64,000 bases of DNA from contig NQMI01000044.1 in assembly GCA_002270565.1 (NCBI GenBank), positions 124,001 through 188,000 on the forward strand. Direction: 5' to 3'. Shown one piece after another: positions 23,989 through 34,487 of the stretch. The position numbers and the translations under genes were made by a program. Positions within the stretch are counted from its first letter, which is position 1. The number at the start of each line of letters is the position of its first letter. The notes under the pieces were generated by a model, which saw nothing but the letters and a program-made list of their open reading frames with translations, did not search any database and was not told the DNA's origin. The stretch is from Stenocarpella maydis (lineage: Eukaryota > Ascomycota > Sordariomycetes > Diaporthales > Diaporthaceae).

Positions 23989-25361
23989 GAGTGGCAGCAG
24001 CATCGTGGTTGTGTCGACGGCAGGGATAGTGCGCACAGATGCTAATAATAGACGGTTGGCCTGAAGATCACCCAGAGATGGTCTGAAGTCGACGACCGCT
24101 TTTCAGCACACGGGCTGGCGGGCCGGGGGCGCGGGCAGAGGGCCGCTTGCACGACCGCCAGAATTGAAATTGATGCATTCTGGACCAGTGGTTCAGATGA
24201 ATACTGCGTAGACATGAGATGCACCTGCAGTCACGGGGGGGGGGGGCGCTCGGGAGGCCCATAACAGACCCGGCAATGAGTCGCGAGGCGTCTGAGGCTG
24301 GCCACAGCTCTCGTTTCGGGAAAGGCGCTGAAGGCTCAGCGTTTCCACCAATCGCTTATGCCCTTGAGAGGGCCGCCCTCTTCCTTTGTGGGTGCCAGGC
24401 GGCAAGCATATTAACCTTAATCGCACCCCTCACTGCCCGCGTGGACCTGGCAAGCTGGAGACGGTGCCTGGAACCCAGGCATAAGGGCATAGTTACCTGT
24501 ATATATACACTACGCCTGTCAGAAAGTCCCCAGGAGAAGGGCGTGCCAGCCTCTGCTATCCTCAAACGGCACTCCCCACCAGGGCGGCCCACGGGAACCG
24601 GCAAAAATAAGCTTCAGATCTGCAGATTGCCATTGACTGTCCCTTCCATTTCTCCCTACATACACTATAGTGTATTCGGTACAGGTGGCGCCCCCGCTGT
24701 CACTGACGGGCTTGCGGGGTGTGTCTGGTGCAGGTGGAGCAGGGGTCACGGCGGCCGGCCGTCTTGAGATGGATAGCCCAAACCTGAACTTGGGCCGTTT
24801 CACTAGCCCCGCTGCCGCCCCCTCCCCCCCCCCCAACCTGCCATTCCAGTGTGAAGGTGCACAGCCTGTGGCAGTCGAGCATCCGAGAGATTAAATTGGA
24901 CCCGGCTTGGTGCTGGGTTTTTGTCCTCGGGGTGGCCTGTGACGGCATTGTATGCGTCTTGTTGCTGGCCCCCCTTGGCATTTTTGCTTGAATTGGTCGG
25001 CATTTCCAGTGTTTTTGTTCCAACTGACGGGTTTCCATCTCTCTCTCTCCTTCTGTCTTGTTTGCTGTGTTGTCTGGGCGCAACTCTACTCAGACTTCTA
25101 CCGTCCGTCACTGCCCAGCCCTGGTGGTGTGTACATTCTTTCATCTGCTACCAGTTGCTTCTTTTCCCTCGTGCTCCAGGCCGAGTGACTGGATATCCCG
25201 TGGACCGGTTTCCCTTCTTTTCGAGTGTGATGCTGTGGATACCGTAGAACGGCTTTCTTTTACACCATACAGGGTTGTTATTCTTTGCTGGCCAAACCCC
25301 GCAACTCGACAGGCTGGCTTCCGTTTTTATTTTTATTCTTATTTTTATATAGTCGTTGGCA
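23989..25361. other. Intergenic region and leader of the GH76 gene
   Basis: Contains a G run at about 24236, a C run near 24824 and a long T/C-rich leader from about 24960 to 25350. No gene seen. Confidence 0.5.
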
Positions 25362-26863
25362 ATGAAGGGCGTGCTCGGTGCAGCAGGGCTGTTGGGCCTG
25401 CTTTGCCAAAACACTTTTGCCATCGAGCTCACATTATCCGACGATGGTGAGTGGCCGGCCTCGCCCCCCCCCCCACATGCTCAGCCAGGCGAACTGTTCC
25501 TCAGGCTGACCAAGCATCAGAGTCTATAAAGGCAGCAGCGGGAACGATAGCGTTCGGCCTCATGAAGTACTACACGGGCAACAACACAGGCGACGTCCCC
25601 GGCAACCTGCCATCGCCGTACTTCTGGTGGGAAGCGGGCGCGATGATGGGGACCATGATCGACTACTGGCTGTTCACCAAGGACGAGAGCTACACAGACG
25701 TCATCACCCAGGCGATGCTGCACCAGACCGGGGACGACAGGGATTTCATGCCGGCCAACCAGACGCGGACCGAGGGCAACGACGACCAGGGGTTCTGGGC
25801 GATGGCGGCCATGTCGGCGGCCGAGAACCGGTTCCCGGACCCGCCGCCGGACCAGCCTCAGTGGCTGGCGCTCGCGCAGGCCGCCTTCAACGAGTACACG
25901 ACGCGGTGGGACGAGCAGACGTGCAACGGGGGCCTGCGGTGGCAGATCTTCACCTTCAACAACGGCTTCAACTACAAGAACTCCATCTCGAACGGATGCT
26001 TCTTCAACATCGCGGCGCGGCTGGCGCGGTTCACGGGCAACCAGACGTACGCGGACTGGGCGCGGAGGGTATTTGAGTGGGAGCAGGGCGTCAACCTCAT
26101 CACGCCCGACTTCCGCATTTACGACGGGGCCGGGGTGGACGACGGGGCCAACTGCACCAAGCCTGACGTGATCCAGTGGACGTACAACGCGGGCATCTAC
26201 ATGCACGGGTCGGCCATCATGTACAACATCACGCAGGGCCAGGAGCAGGCCGAGTGGAAGACGCGGCTGGACGGGATCCTGGCCGAGACGCAGGCCGTCT
26301 TCTTCAACGACAGCATCCTGATGGAGCAGGCGTGCGAGAACGTCGAGCTGTGCGACACGGACCAGCAGAGCTTCAAGGGCTACCTGCTGCGGTGGATGTC
26401 CGGCACGACGCAGGTGGCGCCTTACACGTACGACACCATCATGCCGCTGCTGCAGAAGACGGGGGCTGCCGCCGCAAAGGCGTGCTCCGGGTCGCCGGCC
26501 GAGGGCTTCAAGGGCCTCCCCGGCACGGCATGCGGGTTCAAGTGGACGACGGGCGGCTTCGACGGGCTCGTCGGCGTGGGCCAGCAGATGAGCGCCCTGT
26601 CGGCGGTCACGTACACGCTCACCAAGAGGGCGGTGGGCGGTGGTGCTGGCGGGGGAGGCGGAGGCGGCGGGGGCGATTCCACGGCACCAGTCACGGCCAG
26701 CACGGGCGGGACCTCGCAGGGCAACCCCGACGCCGGGATCGAGAACAAGGACAAGCTTCCCACGCTGGCGCCGGTCACCATGGCCGAGAGGGTGGCGGCC
26801 GGTTTTATGACGAGCGCCGTGGCGCTGAGCGTCATCGGGGGCTCAGTTCTGATTATGAAATGA
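25362..26863 (+). CDS. dcw1: GPI-anchored GH76 protein, Dfg5/Dcw1 type (mannan endo-1,6-alpha-mannosidase family)
   Basis: Exons 25362-25446 and 25521-26863 give 475 residues. Dfg5/Dcw1 proteins act at the plasma membrane and outer wall, where they cross-link GPI-anchored mannoproteins into the glucan wall. Visible: a signal peptide (MKGVLGAAGLLGLLCQNTFA); the GH76 core opening SIKAAAGTIAFGLMKYYTGN; paired acidic residues in GDDRDFMP and GNDDQGFW (Asp116-Asp117, the likely catalytic pair); a conserved NGGLRWQIF; a Gly-rich spacer; and a hydrophobic C-terminus fitting a GPI signal. The 74-base intron ends at CATCAG (25520), with branch point GCTGAC at 25505. This gives DDESIKAAAG, matching family spacing. 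Two nearer AG sites give either a stop or a 38-base intron with an odd insertion. Confidence 0.93.
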
Positions 26864-27382
26864 GGCGACAATCCCCCCCGGTTGGGTCTTGCCCTACGTT
26901 ACGACACGATGCGATATGACTGACATGTTCCGGGGTTGACTCCGGGCCGGGGACAGCAATCTCGCCTATTGCCGGGGTTGACTTAAGCCCAGGTGCAAGA
27001 GGCGACGGGCCCGCGATGTTGCAAGGTATATTTTAATGGCGACCATGCAGGTCCTGAGTGGATGGATGCAGCGCATCGAGGCACCTCTGGCTGGGCGCAG
27101 TGCGAACAGGCCAAGACGGACCCACCACTTCAAAGCGGCAAGCCGAAGGAGGCGGCTGACAGCACGGCAACATGGGTGAGATGGGTGGGTGGGTAGAAGA
27201 CCGGACTGGATGGCTGACGGATGGACGGATGAGGAGATACCCACGCAGATCAGAGAAGACAAAAACCCAACAGCCAATGTACAGTGCATGTCCGGTATCG
27301 CAGATGATGAACGAGTCTGATGATCAAATGGCCCGAGTGAGAACAGGGCACACGGCCCGCTGGGCTGGGACGGAACGGATGC

Positions 27383-27427
27383 GACGCGATGCGATGCGAT
27401 GCGATGCGATGCGATGCGATGCGACGC
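27383..27427. repeat. GCGAT pentanucleotide repeat
   Basis: Nine or so tandem copies of a 5-base GCGAT/GCGAC unit, nearly perfect in the middle. Confidence 0.85.
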
Positions 27428-27965
27428 GGATGGGGTCGGAGGGAGATGGCATGGATGGAGGCAGGGGTTGAGTGGGACGAGTACATACTAGTAGTGTATG
27501 TATGTACTGCGTACTCCGTACTGTGGTCCGTACACTACACAGTACACATTGCACACCCCACTATGCACTACTGCACAGCACAGCTGCACCACACTAGCAG
27601 GTCCAGTGAGGTGTTGCATCACCCCACCCCCTCCCCCGCAGCGGCCCCGCGCGTGACAAACGGAGTGCTCATCCCACTGCGCCCCACAGCCGACAATCCA
27701 GATCACCTCCGCCCGGGCTTGCTCACCCTGTGGCCTGTGGTGAGGGCTGCACCGCTGCCGGGGCCGCCACATGTGCCCAGCAACCGCGGCACGTCAGTCG
27801 ATGCCTACCTCCTGGGTGCTATGTAGTCTCTGGCGAGAGCCCACGCCCAGCCGGGTGTCGTGATGTGAGAGAGAGCTCCCTCGCCCCCAGCGGCTCCCCC
27901 CTCAATTCTTCCTTCAATCAGTGCATTTCCCATCCTCCTCCTCAACTGCCCCAGCGGGGGGTCTT

Positions 27966-27971
27966 TATAAA
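27966..27971 (+). promoter_or_regulatory. TATA-box candidate of the dihydroxyacetone kinase gene
   Basis: TATAAA about 118 bases before the ATG at 28089, in a C/T-rich context. Position and sequence fit a core promoter; no transcript data. Confidence 0.45.
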
Positions 27972-28088
27972 CCCTCTCTGCCTGCGCCGGCCTGCTCCCT
28001 GCCGTCCCCATACACAGCTGCATATACTGTACTGATCACCTGGCGAGGCTCCTAGCAGCAGCCCGTGCCACACATCCCCCGTGCCATC

Positions 28089-29944
28089 ATGTCTGCCAAG
28101 CATTTTGTCACCGACCCGACACGTCTTGTCACCTCGGCCCTCGAGGCCGTTACCTTCACAAACCCCTCCCTCGCCCTTGACCAGCACAACAAGGTCATCT
28201 ACAGGCGCCCCACACCCAATGACTCCTCAGACCCCCAGGTGAGCATCGTCTCCGGTGGCGGTGCCGGCCATGAGCCTTCCTTCTCCAGTATGGTCGGCAA
28301 GGGCCTGTTGGCCGCCGCCGTCTCCGGCACCATCTTCGCCTCCCCGTCTGCAGAGCAGATCCGTGCCGCCATCCAGACCCGCGTCGGCCATGAAAAGGGC
28401 GTGCTCGTCACCGTCATGAACTACACCGGTGACGTCCTCAACTTCGGCATGGGCGTCGAGAAGGCTCACGCCGCTGGCGTTGACGCCGAGATGGTCGTTG
28501 TCGGTGATGATGTCGGCGTCGGAAGGACAAAGGCCGGCAAGGTCGGCCGCAGAGGCATTGCAGGCACTGTCCTCGTCCACAAGATCTCCGGCGCCCTGGC
28601 CGCCCAGGGCTACAGCCTCAAGGACGTCGCCAAGGTCGCCAGGCTGACCGCGTCCAACCTGGTCAGCGTCGGCGCTAGCCTGGAGCACGTCCACGTGCCC
28701 GGCCGCGCGGCGCCAAAGGCAGACGACCCGGGCAGCCTGGGCGCGAGGGAGGTCGAGATTGGCATGGGCATCCACAACGAGGCTGGGAGCGGCAGGGAAG
28801 AGGTCGAGCTGCCCCAGCTGGTCGCCAAGATGCTGAGGCAGCTGCTGGACCAGGAGGACAAGGACAGGGCGTTCCTGAAGCTCAGCTCAAATGAGATCGT
28901 CTTGTTGGTGAATAACCTGGGCGGCGTGAGCGTGCTCGAGCTGGGAGGCATAACTGCCGAGGTTGTCACACAGCTGCGGAGGGACCATGGCATCCGGCCT
29001 GTCAGGATACTCAGCGGCACCTACATGACCAGCCTGAACGGTCTGGGCTTCAGCGTCACCCTGCTGAACGTCGTCAACACCGACGTCGGCGGCCCCAGCA
29101 TGATCCAATTGCTGGACTACCCATGTGAAGCGACTGGTTGGCCCGCCAATATTTCCAAGGAGACCTGGGAGGAGAACAACCAGGCAACATTGGAGGACAC
29201 GTCGTCCGCAGGCGGTGAAGTCAGGCCCAGTGGGTTGAAGTATGACGCCAACATCGGCACTCAGGCCCTGCAAAGGGGACTCGAGTACGTCATTGCAGTT
29301 GAGCCGGATGTTACTCGGTACGACTCGGTGGTCGGAGACGGTGACTGCGGCATCGGCCTCAAGAGAGGCGCAGAAGGTAAGAGACAACCCAATGTCGTCC
29401 CTGACACCTGCACCGTCCAACTAACACATACCTAGCAATCATCCATCACCTGAAACCCAACCCCTTGACCGGAGACGCCGTGGTCGACGTCGCGAACATT
29501 GTCTCCGTGGTCGAGATGGCCATGGACGGCACCAGCGGCGCAATCTACGCCATCTTCCTCAACGCGCTCGTGCACGCCCTGAGCACCCAGGGACAGGGAG
29601 ATGCGTCACCAAAGGTCTGGGCCGAGGCGCTGAAGCAGTCCTGCCACGCCCTCTCAAAGTACACCCCGGCGAGGCCCGGCGACCGCACCCTGGTTGACGC
29701 GCTGTACCCCTTCGTAGATACGCTGGCCCAGTCCGGTGACGTCCAGAAGGCGGCCCAGGCCTCGCTGGCTGCCGCCCAGGGGACGCAGGGCATGGTCGCG
29801 AGCCTGGGCCGATCCGTCTACGTCGGGGGTTCAGGCTTCAAGCAAGTGCCCGACCCCGGCGCCTGGGGGCTGGCATACTTCTTCCTGGGTGTCGCCGGGC
29901 TGAAGCCACCCAAGGCGAACGACGAGGGCTGGGAGAAAGTTTAG
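28089..29944 (+). CDS. dak1: Dihydroxyacetone kinase (DhaK-DhaL fusion, ATP-dependent)
   Basis: Exons 28089-29376 and 29436-29944 (59-base intron) give 598 residues, normal for the eukaryotic single-chain enzyme. It phosphorylates dihydroxyacetone to dihydroxyacetone phosphate, for glycerol use and dihydroxyacetone detoxification in the cytosol. The N-terminal K domain shows GGGAGHEP (about 56-63), RGIAGTVLVHKI and GMGIHNEAG. His229 in the last is the likely residue that binds substrate as a hemiaminal. After a linker, the C-terminal L domain has the Mg-ATP motif VGDGDCGIGLKRG, split from the rest by the intron, and DGTSGAIYAIFL. Without the intron the frame would end shortly after the DGDCG motif, losing most of the ATP domain. 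The symbol is chosen by family; it could equally be called dak2. Confidence 0.96.
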
Positions 29945-30315
29945 TATGTGGGTGGCTCCTCTTCACCCCCACCCTCTCCCCCCGGCCAAAGTGCTTTGGC
30001 TTGCGCGGAGTTGTGAGCTGGAGGCCTTGGGCTTCTTTGGTCGTTGGAGGGCGTCCTGACTGTAATACCTAATCTTGTTGATCCCCATTGTCAAGTGGCA
30101 CGCGGCATGCGTGGTGATCGAGCCTCATGCATGCAAAAACAGTATCTGTTATGAACCCTGACGGAAAAGACTTAATTTCTCAACGCCTATGTCCATATGT
30201 GAATGATCTTGACCCTTTTGTGAAAACAAGCAGAACACACCCTGACAACCCGGACAAAAGTCCTCCTAGGGGTATCGTAAACGTGAAAACGCCAACCCCC
30301 TCCCCCCCCCCCGGC

Positions 30316-31042
30316 TCAGCTCAACAGCACCAGGATGACTGAGTCTCCTCGCAAGAACCTGCACGCGCACGTTAGCCTTAGATCCTACTAGCCTACGGAG
30401 GAGCGCGGGGTGGTGCTCGTCCTCGTCGTCTCGCAGGAGGGGGGAGGAACCCACATCTTGCTGATGAACCTGTCCTTGTTGACCGGCCGACCCTTCTTGC
30501 CGCTAGAAAGCTTGGGCGTCTCGGTCCACATCTCCTTGACGTTTTCGAGGACCATGTTGCAGTGCCGGTCGAACGCCTTGACCCGCGCCAGCAGCTTCCT
30601 GTTGTTCCGTATCGAGATCAGGACCTGGGTGTGGCTTCTGACGGCGGTCTGGAGGATCGAGAGGGGCCCCGCGGAGAATTCATCTGTGTTGTTTCCCCCC
30701 GCGTTAGTGACTGTGTACTGGTGCCTGATATCGGACGTCTTCCGGCCCCGGGGCTTGTGATTATGGTATCAATCGCGCCCCCAGGGCGCGCGCATCGACG
30801 CCGGGGCAGTCGAAAGGGCGTGCACACACGTTCTTCCAGTTGCGATATCTCGTACTCGCTGCTGTACAGTCAGCCAGGCCGCTACTCAGTCGGATGGGGT
30901 GACGCGACAGAGGGGGATGGACTTTGGACGCACGTGAGTTCGTTGCGAGGCTTCGTAAGCAGTTCCCTGTATTATGATGTCAGCGAGATTATGCCGATCG
31001 CGACTTGCTGCAAAGCGCTCACTGGATCTTGGGGTCGGCCAT
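30316..31042 (-). CDS. smd2: Core spliceosomal Sm protein D2 (SmD2), five exons
   Basis: On the minus strand, exons 31042-31023, 30966-30934, 30861-30830, 30683-30455 and 30358-30316 give 118 residues with every phase kept. SmD2 is one of seven Sm-ring proteins on U1, U2, U4 and U5 snRNAs. The N-terminus reads [20 protein letters not shown] and then [19 protein letters not shown]. The Sm1 motif continues as [20 protein letters not shown] and [13 protein letters not shown], and Sm2 ends with [18 protein letters not shown]. The three first exons are only 20, 33 and 32 bases, so no open frame reveals the gene; the + strand frames here are shadows. Introns are 56, 72, 146 and 96 bases. It is divergent from the HIBCH gene and convergent with dihydroxyacetone kinase. 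Confidence 0.95.
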
Positions 31043-31435
31043 GGTGTCTGAGGAGAGGTCGGCGGGATATGCAAGTTTGTGAGGTGCAGACGAGAGACGA
31101 GGCCGCGGCTTTCACGTCAATAGAGTAGGCGCATAGAAGACGTCGCCTAGAAAATTGGGAGCTCCTAGTGATGGCTCGGCTGTGATTGGCCGAGCGTTGC
31201 GGGAGGTGGGGCCCCTTGCTGGCCCGAGCATGGATGACGCCCCAAGCTCCGAATGCTCCGCGGTGGGAGTTCCTTGTCGGCAAATTTGGAGAGCACCCGA
31301 GAGTCGCGACTAGGCCGTTGACATACCCAACCCTTTCCCCTCCCCCTCTTACTTCGCCCGGATCTAGTTGGGTCAATCAGCTTTCCATGCGCAAACGCTG
31401 GAATTAGCCAGTCCGAGGGTCACCAAACACTGTAA
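31043..31435. promoter_or_regulatory. Shared promoter region between SmD2 (-) and HIBCH (+)
   Basis: The two start codons are 393 bases apart and point away from each other. An inverted CCAAT box (GATTGGC at about 31183-31189) lies in the middle, usable for either direction by the HAP/CBF complex. No TATA box is seen. Confidence 0.5.
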
Positions 31436-33027
31436 ATGTTCGCAAGGGCGCTCTCGTCGCGGGCTGGCCTGACGGCATCAGCGTGCTACCGGCCTTGCAG
31501 AGCCACGGCCATGTCTCCTCTCAGAGCCAAGGTCATGGACCAGCAACCAGGCTCAAGAACAGTTGTATGCCCAAACAATGACCAGATATCTGGCTATTTG
31601 AATCAAACTGACCCTCTCTGAAGTCCTCGTTATCGTCATCGGCAAAAATCTGGGAACCACAGCCAGGGGACGAGCCCGAAGATGTCGTCTTCACCAGCAC
31701 ATACGGCCTACGGACGATCGAATTGAACCGGCCGTCGAAGTTGAACCCTCTAAACGGGTCCATGATCCGCAAGATAGCACCGCGGCTCATCGAATGGCAG
31801 AAATCAGACATGGCCAACGTCATCGTCATGAAGGGTGCAGGGGGCGCTTTATGTGCCGGAGGGGACGTCGCGGCTCTGGCAAAGGCAAATATGGAAGGAG
31901 AGCAGGGCCAACGGTCGTCCGATGACTATTTCGCGCTCGAGTATAAGCTGGATCACTTCATCGCGACCTACAAGAAGCCGTACATATCCTTCATGGACGG
32001 CATCACTATGGGCGGCGGCGTCGGCCTCAGTATCCACGCGCCCTTCAGGATAGCAACTGAGCGCACTCTTTTCGCGATGCCCGAGACCACGATCGGCTTC
32101 TTCCCGGATGTCGGCGCTTCGTTCTTCCTGCCACGCATGCCTGGCGCAGTGGGCACCTACCTGGCCCTGACGAGCGAGCGACTCAAGGCCGCGAATGTGC
32201 TCTACGCGGGTATCGCCACACATTACTTGCATTCCACTACGCTCCCGATGCTAGAGCAACGGCTAGCGGAGCTTCGCTTTAGGGACTTCGACAGCCTGGA
32301 GAAGCGGCTGTCGCTCATCAACGACACCATCGAGGAGTACTCCACCGGGCTGCCACATGACCAACCAATATTGTTGGGAGGTGAGCTGCGCAAGGCCATC
32401 GACCGGTGCTTCTCGAAGCCCACGGTCGGCAAGATCCTGCGGGCACTGGAGGAGGAGCCGGAGGGCCCGCTCAAGGACTGGGCGAACAAGACCATAGCGA
32501 CCCTGAGGGCGAGGTCACCGACGTCCATCCATGTGACATTGAAGCAGATGCAACAGGGCCGGCACTGGAGCATTGCCGACACGTTCAAGCGGGAGCACCA
32601 GATCGCGGCCAAGTTCATGCGACACGGTGATTTCACGGAGGGCGTGAGGGCACTGCTCATCGACAAGGACAAGAACCCCAGGTGGCAGCCGGCAAGCCTG
32701 GGTGACATCCAGGAAGAGGGCGAAATCACTCGGCCATTCTTCGAGATCTCACCCGACGTGGCGCCGCTGCAGCTCTTGACAGACGAGGACTACGCCGAGT
32801 ACCCATGGAGGAGATTTGGCATGCCGACCGAGGGGGACGTGAAGTATCTGGCCACAGAAAAGAACTACACGCAGAAACAGATTGTGAATGCCTTCTCGGC
32901 GCAGAGGAATGGCAAGCAGGGCGTGAGGGAGGTTGTGAGCGAGATTGTGGCGCGGAAAACAAGGGTGAATCCCAAAACTAACATTGCAGAGTGGGTCGAA
33001 GAGGAGACGCCAAATCCTCAGGCCTAG
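31436..33027 (+). CDS. ehd3: 3-hydroxyisobutyryl-CoA hydrolase, mitochondrial (HIBCH/Ehd3)
   Basis: Exons 31436-31564 and 31624-33027 (59-base intron, GTATGC donor, AAACTGAC branch point) give 510 residues. The enzyme hydrolyses 3-hydroxyisobutyryl-CoA in valine breakdown; the yeast homologue Ehd3/Mrp5 is mitochondrial. The N-terminus is Arg/Ala/Ser-rich and suits a presequence. The crotonase fold is clear: LNRPSKLNPLNGSM, an oxyanion-type loop GGALCAGGDV, ITMGGGVGLSIHAPFRIATE, and MPETTIGFFPDVGASFFLPR with the family's acidic catalytic residues. The long helical C-terminal domain (MRHGDFTEGVRALLIDKDKN) is typical of HIBCH and separates it from short enoyl-CoA hydratases. A second Met at residue 26 opens MSPLRAKVMD and may give a shorter form. 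Confidence 0.94.
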
Positions 33028-34487
33028 AGCGGTGTAAAAATCGAGCATTTATCAATTCTACGTGCGAGTAAGAATTTTTTGGTAGAAACATGTTTAATGC
33101 ATGTATGTGGGTTGCGACTCCAAAATAAAGTGAAGTGCCGGATTTGTGTATGTTGGCGATGGCTTCAATTTGATAAGCGATGCGGAATGCTTAGCGGATT
33201 GGACCCTGTCAGCGTGGCCTGCGCAAATGGGGTGGGTTAGAGCTGGGGTGCGGGGGTGACGGAGAGAGCTCAGGCAAACATTAAAACAGCACGCCACGTT
33301 GGTGTGGAGGTTGTGGCGGGAGAGCTTCATCCTATACCTCGTGGGAAAGAAGGCGGGAGCTTGCTGCGACCGTCGACGGCGAGATGGTGCCCGGTGCCTG
33401 AGTCATTTAGTGCTAGCGGCCGTGCTTGCTCGGGGGTATAAATAGGAAGCTCCGGCCCCCTGGGGAGAGATAAACCTCGAGATTCCTCTACCTCTCCTGC
33501 TTGATTTTGCACCAGCATTCGTTGGTGGCATGGCTGCCTTCTGAGACGCGGGAGCTGTCCTGAAAGCCCAAGTGCTTCAAGTCCGACCGGGTGTGAGCGC
33601 TGAGGAGTGAGCACCCGTTGGCTGCAACCGGAAACGTCATTTCTCCTCAACAACGCAATACTATCAGCAATCCGTGTGGAGATCCCTGCTTGCTTGGAGG
33701 GGAGCTACCACAGTAGTGTAAGCTACCTGGCTACACTGCCTACCTAGGTATCCCTGCCACCGGCCAGGCCCTTTCTCGTCGCGTCAATTTGTTTGTACCC
33801 GTGCTGCACAACGGGCGTGTCGCGATACCTCGCACCTCAATTGTCATCCTGATACCACCTCTTTTGCCTCGTGCTCCCGAGTCTATCAACACCCACCACA
33901 ACATCTACCCGTACGTACAATAAGCACCACCAGGGGCTCAGCCATATTTCGACTATCCTAAGGAGTATTTTTGAATTCTTCACTCTTTTCCCCCCTCCCA
34001 ATTGAGTCAAGCCTTTTTACCGTGCTCAGCGGGCCATCCCCTGGACCTGCCCCCCCTGCTCACTGCAGAAGATCCACTCCGCACGCACAGCTAGGGAACG
34101 CGTGAAAGCGACGAGACGAGACGCGACTTCGTGGCAGCAAAACCAGTACCAACGCCCAAAACCACTTACCAGCCTTTAATTGCTTTCCCTTCCATACAAT
34201 TGTGTCCAAGTCCACCATACCCGTTTATTGTAGCCTTTCCCTCCACCTCTTGTCGATACCTGCCACGCGTCCCCACCGACACCATCGTCGCCCACTTAAT
34301 CAACTTCCTCTCTTTGTCTCAATCTCTGCCACAAAGACACACGGCTCTCTCTCTCCCTTTCTATCCCTCTACCTCATCCCCTCGAAAACACACAGCAACA
34401 TCCAGCTCCACCGCTCGTCATCGGTCTAATAGTCGACACTCTGCGGAGGGCCTACCTTGCATGCGTGCGCAACAACTGAACGACTGA
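33028..34487 (+). other. Intergenic region and probable long leader of the Spt21/Ams2 gene
   Basis: After the HIBCH 3' flank, a TATAAATA site (33437-33444) is followed by about 1 kb of strongly C/T-rich DNA up to the ATG at 34488. This is typical of a long 5' leader for a regulatory gene. No gene seen. Confidence 0.5.
33437..33444 (+). promoter_or_regulatory. TATA-box candidate (TATAAATA)
   Basis: A consensus TATA box about 1050 bases before the Spt21/Ams2 ATG, just ahead of the pyrimidine-rich leader. If used, the 5' leader would be about 1 kb. Confidence 0.4.

Larger units (their letters stand above)
26864..28088. other. Intergenic region upstream of dihydroxyacetone kinase
   Basis: Holds a GCGAT tandem repeat (about 27383-27427), a TACTCCGTA 9-mer at 27512-27520 and a TATA-like site at 27966. 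No gene seen. Confidence 0.5.

Noticed and set aside
25447..25504. Shorter introns in the GH76 gene ending at 25484 or 25504
   Set aside because: The first is only 38 bases and adds an unrelated basic segment; the second creates a stop. The 74-base intron ending at 25520 gives the family sequence.
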